Below the pieces are notes generated by a model that saw only the letters and a list, made by a program, of their open reading frames with translations, had not been told where the DNA came from and did no database searches. Below are positions 43,166 to 54,129 of a stretch of DNA of 64,000 nucleotides, one piece after another (the first letter of the stretch is position 1; each line of letters starts with the position of its first letter). The stretch covers positions 124,001 through 188,000 of the forward strand of contig CM061250.1 in assembly GCA_022605425.2 (NCBI GenBank), written 5' to 3'. Both the position numbers and the translations under genes were made by a program. The stretch comes from Hamiltosporidium tvaerminnensis. Its lineage: Eukaryota; Microsporidia; Dubosqiidae.

Positions 43166-43830
43166 GTAGTAAGGAGATTAAACACAAAAAACCATCTGCT
43201 TGTCAATATACATGTAAAATTTATGTGGAAATATTTTGCGGGATTTGTGGAACTAAAAGCGCAATACTTTTTCGGTTATTCTGTTGCAATTTCATACTGA
43301 GGATGAAATCTACAGAAGTATAACGATTTCTCTGCAAACTTAGTTTATATTTCTGTAATAAAAACATTGAATATAAAAAAGAAACACTCCAAATACTTAC
43401 CATGTAAATGTATGGAAACCTAGCTTTATACACTCGGTTTAGAATAGTTAGAGCCTGGAAGATACAAACTTAAAACCTTTCTAACCCAGAAATGCCTCTT
43501 GGTAAATAAAATATTCTTTGTATTAAATTGCATGTTTAGATATACTTCCTATAAGTCGCAAAAGTATATCCTGGTTAGGGATTTATTGTTTTTGGTTTGT
43601 AGTGAAAACGAAAATACTACATATTCTTTGGGAAGTCCGGAATTAATTTCGACACGATCATACCGGGAAACAGACATTACCGAACTCTAATAACTTCCCA
43701 GCAAATTAATTAGGTTTCACACATTTCTAAGGTGAAATTTTATAAATTGAGGATAGTTAGAGATTCCGATGGTATGTTAAGGAGCAGTTATATATGTTAA
43801 ACCTAGAACTACGTTAATATCATGAAAAAT
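43166..43830 (-). repeat. Dispersed repeat family A, copy 3
   Basis: Diverged reverse-complement copy. Landmarks on the plus strand: CCATCTGCTTG, CCATGTAAATGTATGGAAACC, TAGCTTTA.ACACTCGG, then GTTATATATGTTAAACCTAG and AACTACGTTAATATCATGAA at the end. The middle part is strongly diverged. Small frames inside it (43221-43433, 43499-43690) are by-products. Confidence 0.65.
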
Positions 43831-44149
43831 ATTTAACTTATGCCACATTATAAAAAGATGTGAAATTATTTCGTTATTTATATTAAAATGAACTCCTATT
43901 TCTCTGCCAATTTTTTAAAAATCGGTCTTTTAAATACAAAAATAAGTGTATTTGTCTATTTGATTATTGAAAGTAATCTATGTTTATAGGTATTACAAAG
44001 TTAGAATTAGATTTCTCAAAGATATCAGTAATTTTTGAAAGTGCCAAATTTAGAGTTCTTACTTGATTTGACATCAATTTTTTTTAGCTTTTCTTGTTTT
44101 CTACTTTTATTTTAGATGACTTATTTAGTTTTCAGAAATATTTTAATTC

Positions 44150-44560
44150 CTTTTTATCTCTTTCTTTATGATTTTTATTAGAATCTTTTGATTATAAATT
44201 TTGTTTTCTGAACTATTTTAATTCCCTTTTTCTATCTCCTTGTTCATGATTTTTATTAGAATTTTTTGATTTATAAATTCATTTTCATGGGGCAAATAAT
44301 CTAAAAACTTAAATCAGTATTAATTTAAATTGAATCTAAATTATAGATTTTGTCAAACTTTTGTAATAAATTTCATTTTCATGGGGCAAATAATCTAAAA
44401 ACTTAAATCAGTATTAATTTAAATTGAAGCTAAATTATAGGTTTTGTCAAACTTTTCTAATAAATTTCATTTTCATGGGGAAAATAATCTAAAAAATTAA
44501 TTAAATTAAAGTTAAATTGTAGGTTTTGTCCAACTTTTCTAATAAATTTCATTTGAAAAG
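44150..44560 (+). repeat. 94-bp tandem repeat (three copies) with a second duplication upstream
   Basis: CATTTTCATGGGG recurs at 44280, 44374 and 44468 (period 94); units contain TAATCTAAAAACTTAAATCA. Just upstream (44150-44280) another ~80-base unit with ATTTTAATTCCCTTTTTCTA is present twice. The tract lies between eL36/family A and the PMT 3' end. No gene. Confidence 0.85.
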
Positions 44561-44742
44561 TAGTGAAAGGTTTCTTAATAAAATATCAAATCGTAACTTA
44601 AAACTAACTAAAGAAACAAATTTTGTATTCATAAGTACTAGAATTAATAAATTATAACATATTTAATTCTATTATCTATAAAATCAAATTACAATAAAAA
44701 TAAAAATATTTGATTCAAATGTTTATTTTTTAAAATTCTGTA

Positions 44743-46770
44743 TTATACCGCACTACAAATTTCTTGTCTCAAACACTCTTCATAAGAAATAATTGTTCCG
44801 TTTACATTAAGATTATTAAAGAAGACGAAAGAGTTTGAAATTACAAATATTAAAAGTATATTTTCTCCAAATATACTAATTGATATTCCTATGAGTAATA
44901 AAGAAAAATATAAACTAAACAAATAATTTGTTTGGTAGAATTGAGAGGAGGTAAAAATAAATGGTAAGTAATTGAAGAGATATGAAATATAAATGAAAAT
45001 TATAAAAAAATTAATAAAAATTCCTTTTCTGTATCTTTGTAATGAAATATGATTGAAGAAAAGAAAAAGTGGAAAAAGTATGGCAATTATAGAAGAGAAA
45101 ACGTGTGTTAAAATATTATATGGGACAATTAAAACATTTTTGTTATTGTTTGTCATATCTAAGCTGTAATGGTCTGTTTTTAAGAAGTAATGAATGTTTC
45201 CTTTTATAGAGAATAACCATTTCCATGGACTTATGATTGAAATATTTTTATTATCTAAATTATTGGTTTGTTCAAATATTTTACTATTTAATTCTATAAA
45301 TTTTTGGAAAAAAGTTAAATTTTTATAATTTTCTATTTTTTCTTTTGATTTTATGTCTTTTGAGATTTTATGTATTTCTTCGTTTCTGTTGTCTTCAATA
45401 TAAAAATTTCTCATTCCTTTTCTACCGTCTCTAGAAGTATGTGCTTCGTATGTATTGTTTTCTAATTTTCTTATTCCTAAATAGGAATGTGTCATATGAT
45501 GTTTAAGCTGTAGTAGTGATGTTCTACATTGTAAAAATTCCGTATCGCATTCTACAACCCAATAATCATTTTCATCAGTCATATTTTTGCTTCCACTTCC
45601 ATAAGCAGTGGCTTCAAAAAATTTTTTATCTTTGGAATTTTCAGTATTTATTTCATGGGAATGTAAATATTTATCAGTCATTAAATGTATAATTTTAACA
45701 GAATCTCCATTCTTGATAAATTTAGAATCGATTCCTTCATTATTCGGTTCTTGGTTGCTTTCTTCGATATTATGTACTTTCATAATTCTCCATAAAGCAT
45801 ATTCGTCTTTATTTTGATCACCACTGACTATTTGCTGTTTACTTCCTGTGGTTAAATATTCATCACTGGAATTTAGATAAACCTTATTTTCAGTGTTTAT
45901 AAGTGTTAATATAGAATGATCCATTACATATTTATCGACTTGTTCGATAGGAAAATTCTTCAAATCACTTTGAAAATGTAAACTTAAATTTCTTGCTTCA
46001 TTTGTAAATTCTGTTTGAAAGAGAAAATAAATATAAAATGAAGCGATATATATCAAAAAAGGTACAACTATCATTCCAAACACGAAATTCATGAAATAAA
46101 CAAAAATACTTCGAAATTTGATATCCGGGTTATAAAAAGCTGTAAAAATTTCTACCAAAATGTAAATTGAAACAGCCAACCAAAAAGAAATTCCAATTAA
46201 TTTTGAAGAAATATTCAAACCACAAAATATTCCAACTAAAAACAAATAAACATATTTTCTTTCATAATAAAATTCACTGAAAAAGTAAAAACTACAGACC
46301 ATAAAAAATAAAGAGTACGGATCTGCTGTAATAAATTTGAAATGCATTTGATATAAATTTTCAAATAAAACCAAAAGTGACACCAAAAAAGCCTTCCATG
46401 GTTCTAAAATACGCAAAAGAATTTTATAGGTCATTAATATAACAAATATAGATAATATGACACTAACACCTCTCAGTAGTACATATGAAGCTTTATGAAA
46501 TACTGTTGGCATTCCTATTTCACTCAAAACACTAAAATTACTTTTTCCCCAAAATAGAAGAAAAGAAATAATCAATTTACCAAGTGGTGGTTGTAAATCA
46601 TATTTAAATTGTCTTTCAATTAATCCACGTGCCAATTTAATAAAATATGCTTCCTCTTGTATCAAAGAGAAGGGAAATGTTATAAAAAAGAACCGCGTAG
46701 TTATTGATAGCCATACAAGAATCCTAAAAAGTTTTCTCTCTGATATTTTTTTTGTCCCGAAAAGTTTCAT
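44743..46770 (-). CDS. Protein O-mannosyltransferase (PMT family) with MIR domain
   Basis: 675 residues. PMTs are ER membrane enzymes that transfer mannose from dolichyl-P-mannose to Ser/Thr of secretory proteins. Membrane helices occupy residues ~15-260. The first lumenal loop holds EEAY (39-42) and KYDLQPPLGK (56-65), the counterpart of the family DE and D.HPPLGK motifs, with His replaced by Gln. A lumenal MIR-type beta-trefoil follows (~285-470: HSILTLINTE, LWRIMKV, LMTDKYLHSHE, YWVVECD). More helices close the protein, including NYLPFIF and YQTNYLFSLY, matching the usual HYLPF and HYL segments. It is divergent but complete in plan. Microsporidia keep PMTs and use them on spore wall and polar tube proteins. 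Confidence 0.88.
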   Translation of the reverse strand: MKLFGTKKISERKLFRILVWLSITTRFFFITFPFSLIQEEAYFIKLARGLIERQFKYDLQPPLGKLIISFLLFWGKSNFSVLSEIGMPTVFHKASYVLLRGVSVILSIFVILMTYKILLRILEPWKAFLVSLLVLFENLYQMHFKFITADPYSLFFMVCSFYFFSEFYYERKYVYLFLVGIFCGLNISSKLIGISFWLAVSIYILVEIFTAFYNPDIKFRSIFVYFMNFVFGMIVVPFLIYIASFYIYFLFQTEFTNEARNLSLHFQSDLKNFPIEQVDKYVMDHSILTLINTENKVYLNSSDEYLTTGSKQQIVSGDQNKDEYALWRIMKVHNIEESNQEPNNEGIDSKFIKNGDSVKIIHLMTDKYLHSHEINTENSKDKKFFEATAYGSGSKNMTDENDYWVVECDTEFLQCRTSLLQLKHHMTHSYLGIRKLENNTYEAHTSRDGRKGMRNFYIEDNRNEEIHKISKDIKSKEKIENYKNLTFFQKFIELNSKIFEQTNNLDNKNISIISPWKWLFSIKGNIHYFLKTDHYSLDMTNNNKNVLIVPYNILTHVFSSIIAILFPLFLFFNHISLQRYRKGIFINFFIIFIYISYLFNYLPFIFTSSQFYQTNYLFSLYFSLLLIGISISIFGENILLIFVISNSFVFFNNLNVNGTIISYEECLRQEICSAV

Positions 46771-48155
46771 GCAAAAATAAACAAAAAACTTATTTATTTA
46801 TTTTTTAATTCAAAACAAAAAAAAAGTTGTAATCGCTCATATTTTTAATGAAAAATATCTTTTATATCGTTGATGTATTTTTAAAATAAATGTTAATTAA
46901 ATATAAATTTATGAATTGAAAGAAGAAAAAGATAAAAAAACAATTTCAGAAGATTAGAAACCCAAAAGAAGAAAAAGATAAAAAAAATGTATTTTTTTTA
47001 ATAGAAAAAAAACAATTTCTGAAGATTAGAAAACAAAAAGAAGAAAAAGATAAAAAACAATTTCTGAAGATTAGAAAACAAAAAGAAGAAAATATTCTTA
47101 TAGATTGTTTCATAGTTTTAATTTGTTTCAGTGTCAGTTTTCTTGGTTTAACTATTCCTGTTTCTCATATTGACTCTTTTTTATATTTTAAGTCAAGGCT
47201 TTGGTCTCGATAATTTCAGTCAACCTTAAGGCTGTTTATTTCACTTCATATTACGGATACATTTTTACGCGTTGATAAATATTTTTAAGGCATTATAACT
47301 AGCATCGTTTTTTGAATTTTGATGTCAGCCATTACTACATCTTCTAACTCACATAAAAAAGCGTCTTGCTCAATATTTTGACAAAATAAAAAAATTTGCT
47401 TTGATTTTGAGGTATATTCTCTTGGATTGCATTCATAATATATTGTTATGTATATCTGACGCTCCTAAAGTACTGTTAATTGTTTTTTACAATGTAAACT
47501 TAGGTTATCATAAAAAGTACTAAATGAACTTATACTTATAGATAAGACCGAATTTATTACTCAATAAGCCTTGTTCTTGTAATAATTAATTTATTGGTTT
47601 TAAGCAAAACTATCGATGCATTTTCTATTTAAATAAATATAATTCCATTTTCTATTATATACAAACTACAACTAAGATGCGCTATGGCTCTTAAAAAGCT
47701 CTGGCCTTGTTAACGATATTTCTCCATTCATTTCTAATTATATATAAACATGTAAGATATGTTTAAAGCTTTTAACTCTGTTCATTCGTTTGCATATTTC
47801 AGTATACTATGATTATCTTTTGATTTAAAGAAATGACTCTTAATGATTTTATAAATCTAAAATAATAGATTTTTCAAAGAAGATATATGCCACGATGCAT
47901 TGACCCTTATTATATATACACGTGTCCTATATTTTTTTTAAACTTGTTGCATTATACACCCCTGACTTTTAGAACTATCTCACTTTTGTCATTTTTCTTT
48001 TGCATTCATTTGTACATTTTAATTCTGGATATAACAAAAACGCCTTATTTCAAAAGTCTGGTATTTATTTACAGACTCAATTTTGAAGAATCCCAATTAC
48101 TTTTTAGCATATAGTTTCCTGAAGTATAAAAATTTGACGGTAATTCGGACTCTAT
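46771..48155. other. Upstream of PMT: 40-bp tandem repeats, then AT-rich spacer
   Basis: Between 46918 and 47095 the words GAAGAAAAAGATAAAAAA and CAATTTCTGAAGATTAGAAA alternate in four imperfect copies. The rest has no supported gene; the frame at 47887-48114 is hydrophobic and without motifs. Confidence 0.5.
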
Positions 48156-48159
48156 AAAA

Positions 48160-48475
48160 AAGAAGGATAATATTTCTAAAAACATCTGCTTGGTAATAGT
48201 TGAATATAATTGATAGAAAAATCATTAATTGGATTTTAGTTGGAGAAAAACCACACCACATTATTGGTTGTTTAATCGAGATTTGTATAACACAGAGAAC
48301 TTCTTTGAATATGTAGAAAATTTTTCTACAAATCTCTTCTGTAGTTCATCAAGAAACTAATTTAGAAATTGCAGTTAAACATATATAAATTGTTTTGTAA
48401 AAGGATAAAAACTAGCCTTGTTCACTCGGATACAATTACCTAGCGCTTGAAAGGATAAAAAACTTACGTTTTTAT
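48160..48475 (-). repeat. Dispersed repeat family A, partial copy 4
   Basis: Only about half of the element is recognisable. On the plus strand: ACATCTGCTTGGTAAT, AAAACCACACCACATTATTGG, GAGATTTGTATAACA, ACTAGCCTTGTTCACTCGG and TACCTAGCGCTTGAAAG. The rest is lost or unrecognisable. Confidence 0.5.
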
Positions 48476-49529
48476 AGGGTAAGAACTCAACAAGAGCTCT
48501 TGTTCTGCCATTTTCTTCCGATTCAAATTTCGGATAAATAAAGAGATTTAGAATTGGTTTAAGGATCTGCGTTTCTTTAAATCACATTGTTAAAATATCG
48601 AAACGAAACTACGAGATAAATATATTAAATTATTGCAAAACATATAAGTTAAGTATAAAACATATGATTAACTTTGAAATATATGTGTATTCCGGTCACA
48701 AATTAAAAAAAAAACTATTTATTGTACAAAAGAACTTTAAAAATATAATATTAGCATTTTAACTCTAGAATAACTACCAGTGAAAAAAGCCTACGTTTTA
48801 AATATAAAAAAATGCACAGTGTTTTAGACTGACTATGCACACATTATTAGAATAGTCATTGTTGTCAAGAATGATATATTAAAAAGGTCTTAGATACAAA
48901 GCGATACAGTATGCCAAAAAAATCTGGAACTTTATGCTTTAAAGAAATTAAGTATATTTAGAACATCTTAATTTACATTGTTGTAACGGGTATAATAAGA
49001 GTATATTAGAACATATAATTAAAGTAAATTCATAGAATATTGTCTATATAAACAATCCGAGTAAAATTAAAAATGTATAGCCAAAGAAAATACAGACACT
49101 TCGATTTAATATTTAGTATACCATCCACGGGCATATTAGGCAACAAAATCCCGTTGTTTTTAGAAAAAAAGTTTGTGAATCTAAGCACTAAGAAGTTAGT
49201 CCGAATTTCATAAAATTTAACTTGGCCTCATTCAAATTTTAAAACGTGGAATACTACTGTGTAACTTCTCTCGAAGCACCCAAATAAAAGGTATCTTTTA
49301 TAGAGGCAGGCTCTATCATTTGAATAAAAGGATTTGTTAACCCGTGTAACTAAAGAGTTGTTTTGATTAACGAAAGAAATATTTAATTAATATTCCAATT
49401 CTTCGTTTTCTATTCTTCTATTATTGGGGTTTTAATAAAATAGGATTTTATATTTTATAAGGGAATTCCATAACGCATAATTATTTAGTATAATACTACA
49501 CAAATACAATTTCTTTTTTTATAAGAGCA
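48476..49529. other. AT-rich spacer, unidentified remnants
   Basis: No gene. Some stretches around 49080-49350 are less AT-rich (for example TTCTCTCGAAGCACCC) and are likely old transposon debris that I could not name. Confidence 0.35.
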
Positions 49530-49790
49530 CAATTTTGTTATAATAGACATAAATTTGGTGACTGAGATAGCCAATGAAGTAATTTGGATCACTTTCTTTC
49601 AAAATATTCCACGGCAACCTTTAATTTATGCTTAGAATCATTATCTTGTAGTAAAATATACCTGTCTAAACTTATATTTCTAGCAAAAAATTCTAAATTG
49701 ATTTTACCTATACTACCATATATAAATCTATCACATTTGTAATAATAAATTTCGAACTAATTCCACATTTCAATCCTTATTCTAAAAAAA
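49530..49790 (-). pseudogene. Tc1/mariner (IS630-type) DDE transposase remnant
   Basis: On the minus strand, with two stops, a frame reads IYGSIGKINLEF, then RYILLQDNDSKHKLKVAVEY, then HWLSQSPNL. The QDND.KH and W.SQSPNL(N) motifs are those around the second catalytic Asp and third acidic site of Tc1/mariner transposases. The third acidic residue region is broken by a stop. Only the central part of the catalytic core remains. Confidence 0.7.
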
Positions 49791-49974
49791 AAAGTTTTGT
49801 ATGCAAGCTTTCTTGAATAAGAGTCCAATGTTTTTTGTTTTATTTATGTTTTGGAAGAAAAAATAGAAAGTTTGTTTAACGGGTAAAATGTTTTATCAAA
49901 ATGAAATGAATTGCGACAATATGGAATTACAAGACTTATAAAACTTTAAGGACTCAAGAATATTTACCTTCTAA

Positions 49975-51000
49975 TTTTAAACGCTACCAGAAAAACTGGT
50001 TTTTAAAACAAGCATTCGACTTATACCTTTATAGTGGTAAGCTATATACAGCTGATGTTAAAAACAACATACAATAAGTATTAGCAGGTGCCGAGATGCA
50101 AGTTAATATTTTTGCTTCGATACATCTCTCTGGTCATATTGAAATAAAAGCAATGCACTTGTAAATCTTAATAAAATACTGCAGGTTTAAGCGAAGGAGA
50201 ACAGAAATATTATTAAACTATGCCAAGAATGCCAGCATTATAGACCCTTTGAGCGAAAAGATACAAATTTGACGATACTGCAAATATTTTAATGGAAAGA
50301 GTTGGATGGATCTTGAGGATATGCGGAGATATCCAAAAAATAATGAAGCTTTCTAAGCTCTTACACTTTTTTGATCTACACTCTAACTTTTTATTTGAAG
50401 GTACCTTTGCAAATAAAGTCTGCAGCTGATCTCACAAATGTTTTTAAAAATCTTTTTTCTTTAAAGTGCGTGTAGTATTTTATAAATAGATAATAAGAAG
50501 AGTTTTTACTCGACCGAATAAAACATATTGTTCTGGTCACAGCATTCATATTTTACCGTAAGACCAAGCTATCTCTAAAATCAAAAAGAAGATAAAAGAA
50601 TGTAACCAAAGATCTATTTATAGGCTTGCTATAAATTTAAGAACATCTACCCAAAAAAAGATAAATAAATTTATATAAAAACCTCGTATATATCTACAAG
50701 CAACCGAAAGTATAGAAATAAACATTACCTCATCAAAAATCTTTAAACGCTATATAGTCAAAAATACAGTTAAATTGAAGAACATCTAATAAGTAAAGAA
50801 TATTAATCAAGAATAAATTAAAAGAAAATCTCGAGAATGCATATATAGACAGAGAAATTCTATTTGATGAAAATCAAATAGCTGTTGAAAATACAGTATC
50901 AAATAAAAAGGATATCCTTCCAACGATCTCACTTAAATATCAACACAAATATGTACCTCGTATTAAAAAAACTATGTGTAACTACACTTCTTTTACTTAA
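49975..51000 (+). pseudogene. Ty3/gypsy integrase remnant
   Basis: The plus strand at about 49985-50330 reads, with stops, YQKNWFLKQAFDLYLYSGKL, then LAGAEMQVNIFASIHLSGHI, and after a stop the Cys part CQECQHYRP in another frame. This is the H...H...C..C zinc-binding domain of a retroviral-type integrase. Further downstream, short pieces such as VPLQIKSAADL (near 50400) fit the integrase core. The similarity fades by ~51000. No LTR could be assigned. It is on the same strand as the gag-protease relic 43 kb away and may derive from the same family. Confidence 0.6.
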
Positions 51001-51930
51001 TCTTTATTTTTGCTTATGAAATGCTACTAAGAATACATTTCTACAAAAATCTAAAAAAGCAAGAAGACGGTTTTTAATAAAGAAAAGGCTTTTAGAAGTG
51101 TTTGATAAAGATCATAATATTAGATTTTTAATAAAATATGACGGCACGCAAGAAATACTTTGCAGAAATTGATTTAAGAAGTATAATTGTGATATCTAAT
51201 CTTGACAAAAATATTAATAATCAAAGCTTCACTTTTGAAACATTCGGTTGATATCTTTTAAAGTAATATTTTCCTATGTTTTTTTTTATTTTAACTTCTT
51301 AATGACTACAGTATTCTTATTCAAGTTATTTATAATTCTTAAAATAAAAAGAAAATAAGCAAAATATTAAACGATGAAGAATCGTCTTAAAAAAGAAGCA
51401 AAGCGAATAAAAGATTTTGTTTTTATTAGAATTGACAAAAAATAAAACTCTTTCTAACCTTTCTGTGATTTTCTTAGAAATATTATTGCTGTAGAATCAG
51501 TTGAAAAATAAATGCCAAGATCTACTTTTGATACGACAGCAAGTCCTAAACTAAAATATTTCTACCATTTTTTAGAGGGTTTATGTCATTTTTTAAAGCT
51601 CTGGGTTCCCTCTTACTTAATTTATACATAAACCTTAAGATATAAATAAAGGAAGAGCAACTTGTATTCATCTCATAATATTTATTTTCAAATCTTTATC
51701 TTAAATTACTAAAAATAAATTATAAATTTTTACATAAATCCATATTTTTTTAGTAAAAACAAAGACTTTTGTCCAGAAGAATTTAAATAGCCACTAACCA
51801 TAGAAGAATAGTATCGTATACTCTGATACATTACCTTTATAATTGCATATATAACAACTTTTTAATAATTGTTAGTAGAATTGTTATATCATTATTTCTT
51901 CATATTATCATTATTTCTTCATATTAATAT
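51001..51930. other. AT-rich spacer upstream of the LINE
   Basis: No supported gene. Ends in a short tandem of ATTATTTCTTCATATTA words (51893-51944), into which the LINE appears to have inserted. Confidence 0.45.
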
Positions 51931-52005
51931 TATTTCTTCATATTGCCCTATTGAATATTGCCATTAATAAAAAGTACGGAAACAATCTTAAGGCAACATG
52001 GATTG

Positions 52006-53568
52006 ATGTCTAAAAAAGCTTATGATTTAATATATCATGCTTATTTGACTCAATGCATTGAAAACCTTAATTTACCTGATTGGATCCTGAAATTTATTAA
52101 GGTAATTATATCAAAATGGAAAATTGATATATCAGTAGGGCCTGAAAAAATCATGAGCAAGAAGATTGATAGAGGGATTCTGCAAGGAGATAGTTTGTCA
52201 CCATTATTGTTTGTGTTGTGTATGGATCCATTGAGCCGAAAGCTTAATGAGAAGTACACAAAAGTGACAATAAAGACAGATGCAGAATCCCACGCGACTA
52301 ATCATCTCTTGTTTATTGATGATCTTAAGCTCCTTGCCGAAGATGGACAAACATTGGAAGAAATGACGGAGGAGGTTAAAAAGTTTATGAATAATATAGG
52401 ATTGGAAATTAACAAAGAGAAGTCAGCCACTAATGATCCATGTTGTGAAGATACTGCTACTCTTCTTGAAGGAATAGGTGTTTATAAATACCTTGGAATT
52501 ATAGAAGATAGCAGAGGAATTCCAACAAGTAAGTCGTTTGAGGAAGTACAGACAAAACTTATAGCACGAGTAGAAAGACTTTGCCGCACGAGATTAAATG
52601 CAAGAAATTTATTTCAAGCCATTAATCAACATGCAATTTCTTTACTAAACTATCATATAGGTGTACTCCGACTTGAACCGGCTGACTTCTCTAAGTTAGA
52701 TGATGCGGTGCGTGCAGTGTTAGTAAAGAACAAAATACATCTACACCCAGGATGCAAAGAACGTCTATACCTTCCACGTAAAGAACTTGGGAGAGGTTTA
52801 CATAGTGTCGAGTTCAAAAGCGAACATATGCTTTTGCAACTCTTGGATTGTCTGGAAAAACATAAAGATACATCGACCAGAAGAGCAGCAATCCTAAAGG
52901 TTTCGAATAATAATAAAACCCACCTTTCACTAATTAAAAACTTTTTAAAAATAAAATACGGGTTGGAAGAGGAAGTCACAAAAAAGAAATTGGAAGAAGC
53001 TCAACTAGCTAACCTATATAACGAAATCAAAAACCGAAAACTACATTCAAAGTTATATAGCGCTAGAAATAACGAGCTGGTAAGTGTAAATGACTCCTCA
53101 AGATGGTTAAAGAAAGGAAGTGTAAGACCACGTGATGAAGCAGTGTTCTGTTATATTCAGGATAGAAATGTATTCTGGGGTGCAGAAGGTATGTGTCAAC
53201 ACTGCAACCAGTCTAGGAAAACTGTTGATCACTTAGCAACGAGATGTGAAAAAATGCTTGGTCATGACTATACTAGACGACATAATGAAGTGGTACGATG
53301 TATACATTTACTCTTGCTGAATAAATATAAGTTTAAGTCTTCGAAACGAATTAGAAGCCACTCAGTTCAAGAAATTCTTGATAACGAATATGCAGAGATA
53401 AGAGTGGACACCAGAATAAAAACTGATGTCAAGATCCGGTGTAACAGACCAGATATATTTATTTTAGACAAGAGACAGAATAGGATAACCCTCATTGAAG
53501 TAGGAATCACATCCCAAGACTCTCTTCAAATAGTTGAAACAGAGAAGCTTAGGAAGTATGACTATTAG
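52006..53568 (+). CDS. LINE reverse transcriptase-endonuclease, truncated
   Basis: 521 codons from the first ATG (the frame is open from 51958). RT motifs in order: GILQGDSLSPLLFVLCMDPL (fingers/palm), LLFIDDLKLLAED with the catalytic FIDD box in place of the usual F/YADD, IGLEINKEKS, and YKYLGI. Then comes a ~200-residue linker, a CCHC knuckle CQHCNQSRKTVDHLATRCEK and a restriction-like endonuclease core with RPDIFILDKR and ITLIEVGIT. The order RT, knuckle, PD-D/E nuclease is that of R2/CRE/NeSL-type LINEs, many of which target specific sites. The N-terminus with DNA-binding fingers is missing. Stop at 53568 results from a frameshift. Confidence 0.85.
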   Translation: MSKKAYDLIYHAYLTQCIENLNLPDWILKFIKVIISKWKIDISVGPEKIMSKKIDRGILQGDSLSPLLFVLCMDPLSRKLNEKYTKVTIKTDAESHATNHLLFIDDLKLLAEDGQTLEEMTEEVKKFMNNIGLEINKEKSATNDPCCEDTATLLEGIGVYKYLGIIEDSRGIPTSKSFEEVQTKLIARVERLCRTRLNARNLFQAINQHAISLLNYHIGVLRLEPADFSKLDDAVRAVLVKNKIHLHPGCKERLYLPRKELGRGLHSVEFKSEHMLLQLLDCLEKHKDTSTRRAAILKVSNNNKTHLSLIKNFLKIKYGLEEEVTKKKLEEAQLANLYNEIKNRKLHSKLYSARNNELVSVNDSSRWLKKGSVRPRDEAVFCYIQDRNVFWGAEGMCQHCNQSRKTVDHLATRCEKMLGHDYTRRHNEVVRCIHLLLLNKYKFKSSKRIRSHSVQEILDNEYAEIRVDTRIKTDVKIRCNRPDIFILDKRQNRITLIEVGITSQDSLQIVETEKLRKYDY

Positions 53569-53621
53569 CAAATGAGTTAGGTCTTATTTATAAATGCAAT
53601 GTAGAGATAATTCCTTATGTG

Positions 53622-54029
53622 ATGACCTGGGACGGTATTGTGACAAAATACCATAATACGTATGTTAAGAGACTGCAAATACCCATGAATGTAGAGGCAT
53701 ATATACAATCCATAGTACTCAAGAAGACAGTCGAAAAAATTTCTTTTGATCGACGAAGAGGACTTGAGTCTGGACCAAATGCCGAGGAGAGCTGGGAGAG
53801 AGCATCATTAAGTGTTATCTTAGGAGCTGAGATGCATAAACAACCAATACCCCCTTTAAAGCAAGTAGACAACGAGGAAGATGATGTTAAAACGGAAAAT
53901 ACAAAAAATATTTTACCCCTTATTTCGGATGGTATAACCACATCAAAGGAACGAACAACTAATACAAATGAAGAGTTGGAGTTGGAGGAAGAGATAGAAG
54001 TGGTTGAAATGGTGGAAAGAATTATTTAA
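53622..54029 (+). pseudogene. LINE C-terminal tail after a frameshift
   Basis: About 135 codons matching the tail of copy 1: TWDGIVTKYHNTYVKRL corresponds to its TWDGIVTKYHKSHLKRL, and the acidic end (ELELEEEIEVVEMVE) also corresponds. It belongs to the preceding frame and has no own start signal. Confidence 0.75.
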
Positions 54030-54129
54030 AAAGAAAAATTTGTTAACCCAGAATTTTATTAAATAATATAAATAAAAATATTTCTTCATATGACCTTTAT
54101 TTAAAAGTATTACATCTTTTTCAAAACAG

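Larger units (their letters stand above)
51944..54078 (+). mobile_element. RLE-type non-LTR retrotransposon, copy 2, with target-site duplication
   Basis: The most complete LINE in the window, still 5'-truncated inside the RT finger/palm. It is flanked by a 13-base direct repeat TATTTCTTCATAT (51931-51943 and 54079-54091), which fits a target-site duplication. At its 5' end the frame that carries ATWIDV (RT motif A) switches near 52010 to the frame used downstream. A 1-base deletion near 53565 separates the endonuclease end from the C-terminal tail. Its 3' end shares AACCCAGAATTTTATTAAAT with copy 1. Confidence 0.8.
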
